DNA of 64,000 bases from VAZQ01 sp963807865. Lineage in GTDB: Bacteria; Pseudomonadota; Alphaproteobacteria; Rhizobiales; Xanthobacteraceae. Under the pieces are notes generated by a model. It saw nothing but the letters and a program-made list of their open reading frames with translations, ran no database searches and was not told where the DNA came from. The stretch is from the NCBI GenBank assembly GCA_963807865.1, contig CAWEDK010000039.1:434001-498000 (forward strand), in the 5' to 3' direction. The stretch's first letter is position 1; the number at the start of each line of letters is the position of its first letter. The position numbers and the translations under genes are program-made. Positions 27,838 through 36,075 of the stretch are shown one piece after another.

Positions 27838-28761
27838 TCAGCGTTGCCCGACGGTTGCAGCGACTTCCGCGGCGAAGTCGGTCTCGGGCCGATCAATGCC
27901 TTCGCCGATCTTGTAGCGCAGAAAGCCGGTGATCTTGATCGGCGCACCGACCTTGCCTTCCGCTTCCTTAACGGCCTGTGCGACGTTCTTGTCCGGACCG
28001 TGGACGTATTCCTGCTCCAGCAGGCACACTTCCTTGTAGAAGGTCTTGAGCCCTGATTCGACGATCTTGTCGATGACATTCGCAGGCTTGCCCTGCGCCT
28101 TGAACTTGTCGGCGAGCACGTCCTTCTCGCGCCGCACGACCTCCGGATCGAGACCCGACGGATCGATCGACTGCGGGTTCGAGGCGGCGATGTGCATCGC
28201 GACCATGCGGCCGAACCGCTTGAGCTCGTCCGCATTGCCGGTCGACTCGAGCGCGACCAGAACGCCGATCTTGCCGAGGCCCTCGACCACGGAATTGTGC
28301 ATGTAATTTCCGATCACGCCTTTGCCGACCGAAAGTGCGCCCGCGCGCCGGAGCGTCATGTTCTCACCGATCTTGGCGATGGTCTCGGCGATCGCCTCCG
28401 ACACGGTGATGGTGCCGATCTTGGCGGCCTTGATCTTGTCCAGGTCGGTCCCGACGCTCAACGCGACATTCGCGATCATCTTGACAAGGCCTTGGAACAG
28501 ATCGTTGCGCGCGACGAAATCGGTCTCGGAATTCAACTCGACGAGGACGCCCTTGTTGCCCTCGACGGCGAGCCCGACCAGACCTTCGGCAGCCACCCGG
28601 CCGGCCTTCTTGTCGGCCTTCGCGAGGCCCTTCTTGCGCAGCAGATCGACCGCCTGCTCCATGTCGCCGGACGTCTCGCCCAGCGCCGCCTTGCAATCCA
28701 TCATGCCGGCGCCGGTACGCTCGCGCAGCTCCTTGACCATGGTTGCGGAAATATTGGCCAT
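27838..28761 (-). CDS. tsf: Elongation factor Ts
   Basis: Guanine-nucleotide exchange factor for EF-Tu. 307 residues from ATG 28761 (MANISATMVKELRERTGAGM); an ATG one codon upstream is possible. The N-terminal UBA-like module ends with MDCKAALGETSGDMEQAVDLL, followed by the TDF motif in LVELNSETDFVARNDLFQ and the core dimer-like domains, including GKGVIGNYMHNSVVEGLGKIG. It follows rpsB by ~110 nt in the same direction, as is typical. Confidence 0.97.
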   Translation of the reverse strand: MANISATMVKELRERTGAGMMDCKAALGETSGDMEQAVDLLRKKGLAKADKKAGRVAAEGLVGLAVEGNKGVLVELNSETDFVARNDLFQGLVKMIANVALSVGTDLDKIKAAKIGTITVSEAIAETIAKIGENMTLRRAGALSVGKGVIGNYMHNSVVEGLGKIGVLVALESTGNADELKRFGRMVAMHIAASNPQSIDPSGLDPEVVRREKDVLADKFKAQGKPANVIDKIVESGLKTFYKEVCLLEQEYVHGPDKNVAQAVKEAEGKVGAPIKITGFLRYKIGEGIDRPETDFAAEVAATVGQR

Positions 28762-28873
28762 CACTGTGATCCCTTGCTCGCGGCGGCGCCGTGCTCAAAC
28801 CACCACGTTCTCGATACAATAAGCGGCGGCGGTGCGCGGCGGGCGCACCGGCCGGAACCGACTCAGACTTGCG

Positions 28874-29869
28874 TCATTCGGCCGACAGACTTTTTGCCTG
28901 TGCAATCCAGCCTTCCATGCGGCCGGGCAGTCCGACTTCCTCGCCGATCGCATGCGCGGCCTCGGGGCCGAGCCCGGCGATCTGCCAATAATGGAAGATG
29001 CCGAGATCGTTGAATTTCTTCTCGATCGTGGGAGAGACGTGGCCGAGCTTCTTGAGGTCGTCGGCCACTCCGCGCGGTCCAGACAACACCTCGTAGGCTG
29101 CAACATCGGCGGCCGGCGCCGGCAACTCTTCGGCAACCGGCTCGGCGGCAGCGCCGGTATCGACGCCCATCTGGCCCTGCGAACGCGAAATGCCGTCGAT
29201 TGCGGCACGCGCGATCAGGTCGCAGTAGAGCGTGATGGCGCGGCTGGCGTCGTCGTTGCCGGGCACCACGTAGGTGATGCCGTCGGGGTCGCAATTGGTG
29301 TCGACGATCGCCGCGACCGGAACATTGAGGCGCCGGGCTTCCTTGATCGCGATGTCTTCCTTGTTGGTGTCGATCACGAACAGCAGGTCGGGCAATCCGC
29401 CCATGTCCTTGATGCCGCCGAGCGAGCGATCAAGCTTGTCGCGCTCGCGCTGGAGATCGAGGCGCTCCTTCTTGGTGTAGCCTTGCGCCTCGTTCGACGA
29501 CAGCATCTCATCGAGCTTGCGCAGCCGCGAGATCGAACCCGAGATGGTTTTCCAGTTGGTCAGCGTGCCGCCGAGCCAACGCGAGTTCACGTAATACTGC
29601 GCCGACTTCTTGGCGGCTTCGGCCACCGCGTCCTGCGCCTGGCGCTTGGTGCCGACGAACAGAATGCGGCCGCCCTTGGCGACCGTATCGCTCACGGCCT
29701 GCAGGGCACGGTGCATCATCGGGACCGACTGGGCGAGATCGATGATGTGGATGTTGTTGCGGGCACCGAAGATGAACTCCGCCATCTTCGGATTCCAGCG
29801 GTGTGACTGATGCCCGAAGTGAACGCCAGCCTCGAGGAACTGGCGCATAGAAAAATCAGGAAGCGACAT
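28874..29869 (-). CDS. rpsB: 30S ribosomal protein S2 with C-terminal extension
   Basis: Small-subunit ribosomal protein. I choose ATG 29869 (MSLPDFSMRQFLEAGVHFGH), giving 331 residues; the open frame runs 46 codons further upstream but without S2 similarity. Core motifs: GVHFGHQSHRWNPKMAEFIF, RWLGGTLTNWKTI, PDLLFVIDTNKEDIAIKEA and VDTNCDPDGITYVVPGNDD. The canonical protein would end near residue 245. Another ~85 residues follow, an Ala/Glu-rich linker then a helix-hairpin-helix-like tail (LKKLGHVSPTIEKKFNDLGI). This extension is known in alphaproteobacterial S2 and resembles a fused L21/L17-type tail module. First gene of the rpsB-tsf block. Confidence 0.95.
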   Translation of the reverse strand: MSLPDFSMRQFLEAGVHFGHQSHRWNPKMAEFIFGARNNIHIIDLAQSVPMMHRALQAVSDTVAKGGRILFVGTKRQAQDAVAEAAKKSAQYYVNSRWLGGTLTNWKTISGSISRLRKLDEMLSSNEAQGYTKKERLDLQRERDKLDRSLGGIKDMGGLPDLLFVIDTNKEDIAIKEARRLNVPVAAIVDTNCDPDGITYVVPGNDDASRAITLYCDLIARAAIDGISRSQGQMGVDTGAAAEPVAEELPAPAADVAAYEVLSGPRGVADDLKKLGHVSPTIEKKFNDLGIFHYWQIAGLGPEAAHAIGEEVGLPGRMEGWIAQAKSLSAE

Positions 29870-30166
29870 TTGTCGTTCTCCGGTTGAGCCGCCGCGGACC
29901 CGTGAGCTCCCCCTTCCTGACGGTCGGACGGAGCCACCGGACGGCTTGAAAGCCAAGGTCCGCGTGTGAGATGGCGCCCATATAGCGGCGACCCGCCCCG
30001 GACGCAAGCAAGTCCGCCCCGATAGATGCTCAAACGTCGCCGGAATCGGGCAAAATCGAGGGGCGCGGGCCGCCTGCCCCGCTCCGAGGACCTCCGTGAC
30101 CGCCGCCCGGCCCGCCGTCGCTAGTCCGGCTGGTGGTCCATGGCGGTCAAGCGCCGTCGGACCCGA
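29870..30166. other. Gap between dnaE end and rpsB start
   Basis: About 297 nt separates the dnaE stop (30167) from the rpsB start (29869), both on the minus strand. It should hold the rpsB promoter and an untranslated leader that S2 commonly uses for autoregulation. I do not see a convincing sigma-70 promoter or a hairpin with a U-tract, and no small ORF stands out. Confidence 0.4.
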
Positions 30167-33100
30167 TCAGACGGCCTCGACCGCCACCACGCCGGGAACC
30201 GCCTTGATCGCGCCGGCGATCTGCGGCGACACCTTGAAGCGGCCCGGAAGCTTCACCTCGACTTCGGTGCCCTCCGACAGCATCAGCACCAGCGCTACCT
30301 CGCCGTCGGCCTTCTCGGGCGCCGCCCGGCCGGGCGAATTGCCCTCCAGCCGCTTGGCGACGCTTTCGAGCGGCGTTGCCGCGCGAAGAAAGACGCGCAG
30401 TCCCTTCGAGAGCTTGGCGGCTGCCTGGTCGAGCGGCTCGGCATTCTGGATGCGCGCCCGCACGTCGTCGCCCTGCAACTCCGCCGACAGCGTCAACAGC
30501 ACCGCGCTGCCCGGCTCCAGCAGGTCGCGGAACTGCTGCAGCCCTTCCGAGAACACGACGGCCTCGAAATGCCCGGAAGGGTCGGACAGTCCGATGATGC
30601 CCATCTTGCTGCCGGTGCGCGTTCGCCGCTCGGTGCGCGCCACCACTGTGCCCGCGACCCGGCCGGCGCTCGCGCCGGTGCGGATCGCGCGCGCGAACTC
30701 GGCATAGGACTGCACCCGCATCCGCCTGAGCGCGGCCGCGTAGTCGTCGAGCGGGTGCCCGGTGAGGAAGAAGCCGATGGCGTCGAACTCCTTCTGCAGG
30801 CGCTCGGCTGGCGGCCACGGATCGACCGCCGGCAGCCGGATCGGCTCGCGCGCGGCCGGCCCGCCGAAGGAGAACTGCAGCGCGCCGCTCTCCTGCGCCT
30901 CGTGCTCGCGCTGCGACACCGCCAGCAGGCTGTCCACCACCGCGAACACCTGCGCGCGGTTGCCTTCGAGCGCCTCGAAGGCGCCGGCCGCCGCCAGGCT
31001 TTCGAGCACACGCTTGTTCAGCGCGCGCGGGCTGATGCGGCTGGCAAAATCCGAGAGGTCGGCGAACGGCCGGCTGCCGCGCGCCGTGACGATCGCTTCG
31101 ACCGCCTGCCGGCCGACGCCTTTGAGGGCTGCGAGCGCGTAATAGATGGTGTTGCCCTCGACGTCGAAGGTTACGCCGGAGCGGTTGATCGACGGCGGCT
31201 CGACCTTGATGCCGAGGCGCTGCGCCTCGGCGCGGAACTCGGAGAGCTTGTCGGTATTGCCCATATCCAAGGTCATGGACGCCGCAAGGAATTCGACCGG
31301 GTAGTTGGTCTTCATGTACGCCGTCTGATAGGCGACCAGCGCATAGGCGGCGGCATGGCTCTTGTTGAAGCCGTAGTCGGCGAACCGCTCGAGCAGCTCG
31401 AAGATCGCCTCGGCCTGCGAACGCTCGATCTCGCGTTCGACGCAGCCGGTGACGAAGCGGCTCTTCTGCTTCTGCATCTCGGCGCGGATCTTCTTGCCCA
31501 TGGCGCGCCGCAGCAGGTCGGCCTCGCCGAGCGAATAGCCCGACAGCATCTGCGCGGCCTGCATCACCTGTTCCTGGTAGACGATGACGCCGTAGGTCTC
31601 GCGCAGCACCGGCTCGAGCTTGGGATGGATGTATTCCGGCTCCTCCAGGCCGTGCTTGCGCGCGCAGTAGGTCGGGATGTTGGCCATCGGGCCGGGGCGA
31701 TAGAGCGCCACCAGCGCGATGATGTCCTCGAACCGGTCGGGCTTCATCTCCAGGAGCGCGCGCCGCATGCCCTGGCTTTCCAGTTGGAAGATGCCCACCG
31801 CCTCGGCGCGGGCGAGCAGCGCATAGGTCTTCTCGTCGTCCAGCGGGATCGCGGCGAGATCGATGTCGATGCCGCGCTTCTTCACCAGCGCCACCGCGGT
31901 CTGCAACACAGTGAGAGTCTTCAGGCCGAGGAAGTCGAATTTCACCAGCCCAGCCTGCTCGACCCATTTCATGTTGAACTGGGTGACCGGCATCAGCGAT
32001 TTCGGATCGCGGTAGAGCGGGACCATCTCGTCGAGGCGGCGCTCGCCGATCACGATGCCGGCGGCATGGGTCGAGGCGTGGCGGTGCAGGCCCTTCGAGC
32101 TTGCGGGCGATGTCGAAGGCGCGCCGCACCACCGGATCGCTATCGCGCGCCGCCTGCAGCCGCGGCTCGTCGTCGATCGCCTGGCCGAGCTTGACCGGGT
32201 TGAGGGCATTCTGCGGCACCAGCTTGCAGAGCTTGTCGACCTGCCCGTACGGCATCTGCAGACGCGGCCGACGTCGCGCAGCACGCCGCGCGCCTGCAGG
32301 GTGCCGAACGTGATGATCTGCGCCACCTGCTCGCTGCCGTAGCGCTCCTGGACGTAGCGGATGACCTCGTCGCGCCGGTCCTGGCAGAAATCGATGTCGA
32401 AGTCCGGCATCGACACGCGCTCGGGATTGAGGAAGCGCTCGAACAGCAGGCCGAACCGCATCGGGTCGAGATCGGTGATGGTGAGCGCATAGGAGACGAG
32501 CGATCCGGCGCCCGAGCCGCGCCCCGGACCGACCGGGATGCCCTCCTGCTTCGCCCACTGGATGAAGTCGGAGACGATCAGGAAGTAGCCGGGGTACTTC
32601 ATGCCCTCGATCACCTTGAGCTCGAAGGCGAGCCGGTCGCGGTACTCCTCCAGCGTGCGGCCAGCCGCGAGCCCGTGAATTTTGACGCGGCGCTCGAGCC
32701 CCTCCTCCGCGCGCTTGCGCAGTTCGGCAGCCTCGTCGACCTTGGCGCCCTGCTCGCCGACCGAGAACCGCGGCAGGATCGGCGACTGCGTCCGCGGCCG
32801 GAACGCGCAGCGCTGCGCGATCTCGACGGTCGACGCCAGCGCCTCGGGCAGGTCGGAAAACAGCGTCGTCATTTCGGCGCGGGTCTTGAAGCGATGCTCG
32901 GCCGTGAACTGCCGGCGGTCGCTCTCGGCCAGATAGCGTCCCTCGGCGATGCAGATCAGGGCGTCGTGCGCCTCGTAGTCCTCGCGGGTGGCGAACAGCG
33001 GCGCATTGGTGGCGACCAGCGGCACGCCGCGCGCATAGGCCAGTTCGATCAGCGCCCCCTCGTTGGCGCGCTGGGCGGCGGTGTGGTGCCGTTGCAGCTC

Positions 33101-33625
33101 GATATAGAGCCGGTCGCCGAAAAGCCGCGCCAGCGCCTCGAAGCGCGTCCCGGTCAGCGCATTCTGCCCGCCGTCGATCGCCGCATCGAGCGGGCCACCC
33201 GGCCCGCCGGAGAGCGCAATGAGCCCCGCGGTCTCGGCGTCGAGCCAGGAGAGCTTGATGTGCGGCTTCTCGGTCGGCGCGGTTTCGAGGAATGCGCGGG
33301 AATTGAGCCGCATCAGGCTGCGGTAGCCGTCCTCGCGCGCCGCCAGCAGCACGATGCGGGGATGCGGCGGCGGCTGGACGCCGACCCGGGCCTCCTGGTC
33401 GCCGAAATCGACCGCCAGCGAGCAGCCGACGATCGGCTGAATGCCGTAGCCCGCGAGCTTCTCCGAGAACTCCAGCACCCCGAACATGTTGTCGGTATCG
33501 GTGAGCGCCAGCGCAGGCTGCCGGTCGGCCTTGGCCAACGCGGCCAGGCGCTCAATGGTCAGGGCGCTTTCCAGCAGCGAAAATGACGAATGCACGTGCA
33601 AATGCACGAAGCCGGGACCGGCCAT
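30167..33625 (-). CDS. dnaE: DNA polymerase III alpha subunit (compensating frameshift pair)
   Basis: Catalytic subunit of the replicative polymerase. 1152 residues in one open frame. The N-terminal PHP domain begins FVHLHVHSSFSLLESALTIE. The polymerase active site is VGPGRGSGAGSLVSYAL and MPDFDIDFCQDRRDEVIRYV, with the two catalytic Asp in DFDID. The finger region contains QEQVMQAAQMLSGYSLGEAD, and an OB-fold lies near the end (RVAGTVVARTERRTRTGSKM). Between about 32095 and 32260 the frame is wrong: the adjacent frame encodes the expected helical finger segment (PYGQVDKLCKLVPQNALNP). A missing base near 32258 and an extra base near 32092 would explain this. The rest is normal DnaE1. A small SOS-type gene lies 122 nt upstream. 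Confidence 0.95.
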   Translation of the reverse strand: MAGPGFVHLHVHSSFSLLESALTIERLAALAKADRQPALALTDTDNMFGVLEFSEKLAGYGIQPIVGCSLAVDFGDQEARVGVQPPPHPRIVLLAAREDGYRSLMRLNSRAFLETAPTEKPHIKLSWLDAETAGLIALSGGPGGPLDAAIDGGQNALTGTRFEALARLFGDRLYIELQRHHTAAQRANEGALIELAYARGVPLVATNAPLFATREDYEAHDALICIAEGRYLAESDRRQFTAEHRFKTRAEMTTLFSDLPEALASTVEIAQRCAFRPRTQSPILPRFSVGEQGAKVDEAAELRKRAEEGLERRVKIHGLAAGRTLEEYRDRLAFELKVIEGMKYPGYFLIVSDFIQWAKQEGIPVGPGRGSGAGSLVSYALTITDLDPMRFGLLFERFLNPERVSMPDFDIDFCQDRRDEVIRYVQERYGSEQVAQIITFGTLQARGVLRDVGRVCRCRTGRSTSSASWCRRMPSTRSSSARRSTTSRGCRRRAIAIRWCGAPSTSPASSKGLHRHASTHAAGIVIGERRLDEMVPLYRDPKSLMPVTQFNMKWVEQAGLVKFDFLGLKTLTVLQTAVALVKKRGIDIDLAAIPLDDEKTYALLARAEAVGIFQLESQGMRRALLEMKPDRFEDIIALVALYRPGPMANIPTYCARKHGLEEPEYIHPKLEPVLRETYGVIVYQEQVMQAAQMLSGYSLGEADLLRRAMGKKIRAEMQKQKSRFVTGCVEREIERSQAEAIFELLERFADYGFNKSHAAAYALVAYQTAYMKTNYPVEFLAASMTLDMGNTDKLSEFRAEAQRLGIKVEPPSINRSGVTFDVEGNTIYYALAALKGVGRQAVEAIVTARGSRPFADLSDFASRISPRALNKRVLESLAAAGAFEALEGNRAQVFAVVDSLLAVSQREHEAQESGALQFSFGGPAAREPIRLPAVDPWPPAERLQKEFDAIGFFLTGHPLDDYAAALRRMRVQSYAEFARAIRTGASAGRVAGTVVARTERRTRTGSKMGIIGLSDPSGHFEAVVFSEGLQQFRDLLEPGSAVLLTLSAELQGDDVRARIQNAEPLDQAAAKLSKGLRVFLRAATPLESVAKRLEGNSPGRAAPEKADGEVALVLMLSEGTEVEVKLPGRFKVSPQIAGAIKAVPGVVAVEAV

Positions 33626-33747
33626 CCAACCCTCGCGATTCCATGACGCAGTGCGATGGTGGGGTTACGTGGCAGCCCTGTCCAGCAAGACAGCAGTCTG
33701 CCCAGGGGCAGAAACCGCGTCGTCCCCAGTCTTCTGCGAGGCGGAAA

Positions 33748-33846
33748 TCAGAGAGTCGCGATGACCTGCGCCCAGATCGCAATCATTCCCAGGAACAAGG
33801 CCAGCGACGCCAGCGTTGCTGCTTCTTCGACCACTGCGCGGAACAT
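33748..33846 (-). CDS. 32-residue membrane peptide under a LexA box (candidate SOS effector)
   Basis: An ATG at 33846 opens a 32-codon frame ending in TGA. An AGGAG ribosome-binding site lies 8 nt upstream (33855-33859). The peptide starts MFRAVVEEAATLASLALFLG and ends IWAQVIATL: a short amphipathic, acidic N-terminus and one hydrophobic helix of about 20 residues, with a single Trp near the distal end. The promoter 29-57 nt upstream holds a perfect GTTC-N7-GTTC operator in its spacer. The gene precedes dnaE in the same direction by 122 nt with no clear terminator between. Small SOS-induced inner-membrane proteins are known, such as Caulobacter SidA (29 residues, blocks division through FtsW) and E. 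coli TisB. Similarity of function is my inference; I do not recognise a named family. Confidence 0.7.
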   Translation of the reverse strand: MFRAVVEEAATLASLALFLGMIAIWAQVIATL

Positions 33847-33874
33847 ATGATGCTCTCCTCAGGAACGAGACGAG

Positions 33875-33903
33875 AACATAGTTCATGGTATGTTCGCAGT
33901 CAA
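33875..33903 (-). promoter_or_regulatory. Sigma-70 promoter with LexA operator in the spacer
   Basis: On the minus strand TTGACT (33898-33903) and TATGTT (33875-33880) are separated by exactly 17 nt. The 15-nt operator GTTCATGGTATGTTC (33881-33895, plus-strand reading) lies entirely inside that spacer, so LexA binding would block RNA polymerase. It matches the alphaproteobacterial SOS consensus GTTC-N7-GTTC and shares the ending TATG(T)GTTC-like half with the lexA box at 6852. It drives the 32-codon gene and possibly dnaE. Confidence 0.8.
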
Positions 33904-33998
33904 TCGATCGCGGGAGGCCCGAATCCGTCAACAGTCCGACATGGTTAAGAAGAATCGCCGCCTGGCCCAGCGTCCGCGGCGACAGAATCACCGCGCGC

Positions 33999-34728
33999 CT
34001 AGTCCAGTTCGACCACGAGGCCTTCGCGCAGCGTGACACGGCGGTCCATGCGGCCGGCGATCTCCATGTTGTGGGTCGCGACCAGCGCGGCCAGCCCGGA
34101 GGCGCGAACAAGCTGCGTCAGAGTGCCGAATACATGCTCGGCCGTGTGGGGGTCGAGGTTTCCGGTCGGTTCGTCCGCCATCAGGATACGCGGCGCATTG
34201 GCGACCGCACGCGCGATGGCGACCCGCTGCTGCTCGCCGCCCGAAAGTTCCGCCGGGCGGTGCGTCAGGCGATCCTTGAGGCCCAGATAGCGTCAGGAGC
34301 TCGGTGGCGCGCTTGGCCGCTTCGCTCGTCGAGAGACCGCGAATCATCTGCGGCAGGATGACGTTCTCGATCGCCGAGAACTCCGGCAGCAGGTGATGGA
34401 ACTGATAGACGAAGCCGACCTTGGTGCGGCGGATGCGCGTGCGCTCGGCATCCGACATTTTCGAGGTCGCGATCTGATCGACATAGACCTCGCCGGCATC
34501 GGGATGTTCGAGCAGCCCCGCGACATGCAATAGCGTCGACTTGCCGACGCCCGACGGCGCCACCAGCGCGACCGACTGGCCCGGCCAGAGCGCAAGGTCG
34601 GATCCCTTGAGGATGTCGAGCGTCCCGGTGCCCTGCCGATAACTGCGATGAACGCCGTGCAGAAACAGAACCGGCGCTGCATCGGCCGGCTTTCCCGTGA
34701 CGGCCGTTGGCTGCGTCATCTCATTCAT
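33999..34728 (-). CDS. lolD: Lipoprotein-releasing ABC transporter ATP-binding protein (one frameshift)
   Basis: ATPase of the LolCDE complex that extracts lipoproteins from the inner membrane for delivery to LolA. Repaired length is 242 residues. Walker A is VAPSGVGKSTLLHVAGLL, the LolD-type Q-loop is KVGFVYQFHHLLPEFSA, then after an extra base near 34293 come the ABC signature (ELSGGEQQR) and Walker B (ILMADEPTGNLDPHTA), then the H-loop in VATHNMEIA. The ATG overlaps the end of lolC by 8 nt, so lolC and lolD are coupled. The break falls between Walker A and the signature, so an unrepaired protein would be dead. Confidence 0.94.
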
Positions 34729-35989
34729 AACGCAGCGCCTCGACCGGATCGAGGCGGGCCGCGCGCCATGACGGATAGAGCGTTGCCAACAGCGACAGCG
34801 TCAGCGCCATCACCACCACCGCCGTGGTTTCGCCGGCGTCCATGTCGGCCGGAAGTTTCGACAGGAAGTAAAGCTCCGGCGAGAACAGTTCGGTGCTGGT
34901 GAACCAGGAGATGAACTGGCGGATCGACTCGACGTTCATGCACACCACCGTGCCGAAGATGAACCCGGTAATGGTTCCCACCACGCCGATCGCCGCGCCG
35001 GTGATCAGGAATATCCGCATGATCGATCCTTGCGTCGCTCCCATAGTGCGCAGGATCGCGATGTCCGGCCCTTTGTCCTTCACCAGCATGATCAGGCCGG
35101 AGACGATGTTGAGCGCCGCCACCAGCACGATCAAGGTGAGGATCAGGAACATCACGTTGCGTTCGACCTGCAGCGCGTTGAAGAATGTCGCATTGCGCTG
35201 ACGCCAGTCGATCACGAAGATCGGCCGCCCGGCCGCGTCGGTGACGACCTTGCGGTAGCGGTCGACCCGGTCGGGGTTGTCGACATAAACCTCGATGGCG
35301 GTCACGTCGCCGGAGCGATTGAAGTAGGCTTGCGCTTCGGGCATCGGCATGAAGACGAAGGCGGTGTCGTATTCCGACATGCCGACCTCGAACACCGCCG
35401 CGATCTTGTAGGACTTGATCCGCGGCGTCGTCCCCATCGGGGTCACCGCGCCGCGCGGGGCGACCAGCGTGAGGTTGTCGCCGGCGCGCAGCGAGAGCTG
35501 GTCGGCCAGCCTGCGGCCGATGACCACGCCCTGCGCGTCGTCGAAACCCTCGAGTGTGCCCTGCTTGATGTTGCTGGCGATGGAGCGGAGCTTGCCGAGG
35601 TCGGAGGCCCGCATACCGCGGACCAGAACGCCCGAGGCGTTGAACGGCGAGGATGCCAGCGCCTGGCCTTCGACGATCGGCGCCGCCAGCTTGATGCCCT
35701 CCGCCTTCGCAATCCGGTCCGCCACCACCTGCCAGTCGGTCAGGGGCGATTCGAGCGGCTGAACAAGGAGGTGGCCGTTCACGCCCAGAATCTTGTCGAG
35801 CAGTTCCTTGCGGAAGCCATTCATCACCGCCATCACGATGATCAGTGTCGCGACCCCGAGCATGATGCCCAGGAAGGAGAATCCGGCGATGACCGAGATG
35901 AATCCTTCCTTGCGCCGCGCCCGCAGGTAGCGCAACGACAGCATCCATTCGAACGGTGCGAATGGGCGGGTGGCGGGGGATTCGCTCAT
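34721..35989 (-). CDS. lolC: Lipoprotein-releasing system permease, LolC/LolE family
   Basis: Membrane subunit of the Lol exporter. 422 residues with the MacB/FtsX-like layout: one N-terminal helix (GFSFLGIMLGVATLIIVMAV, residues ~36-57), a large periplasmic domain (residues ~60-270), and three C-terminal helices (for example MFLILTLIVLVAALNIVSGL). It ends SWRAARLDPVEALRYE, the conserved cytoplasmic tail. The start MSESPATRPFAPFEWMLSLRYL fits family members. Alphaproteobacteria often have a single LolC/E-type subunit acting as a homodimer, and only one permease gene is seen here. It follows proS. Confidence 0.94.
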   Translation of the reverse strand: MSESPATRPFAPFEWMLSLRYLRARRKEGFISVIAGFSFLGIMLGVATLIIVMAVMNGFRKELLDKILGVNGHLLVQPLESPLTDWQVVADRIAKAEGIKLAAPIVEGQALASSPFNASGVLVRGMRASDLGKLRSIASNIKQGTLEGFDDAQGVVIGRRLADQLSLRAGDNLTLVAPRGAVTPMGTTPRIKSYKIAAVFEVGMSEYDTAFVFMPMPEAQAYFNRSGDVTAIEVYVDNPDRVDRYRKVVTDAAGRPIFVIDWRQRNATFFNALQVERNVMFLILTLIVLVAALNIVSGLIMLVKDKGPDIAILRTMGATQGSIMRIFLITGAAIGVVGTITGFIFGTVVCMNVESIRQFISWFTSTELFSPELYFLSKLPADMDAGETTAVVVMALTLSLLATLYPSWRAARLDPVEALRYE

Positions 35990-36075
35990 CAGACTGCTAT
36001 CCAGGGACCAATTTCACACAATTCCGGCGGTTTCACGCCAATCTCACGAGCCGGAGGCGGCGAAAGCGCGCATCG

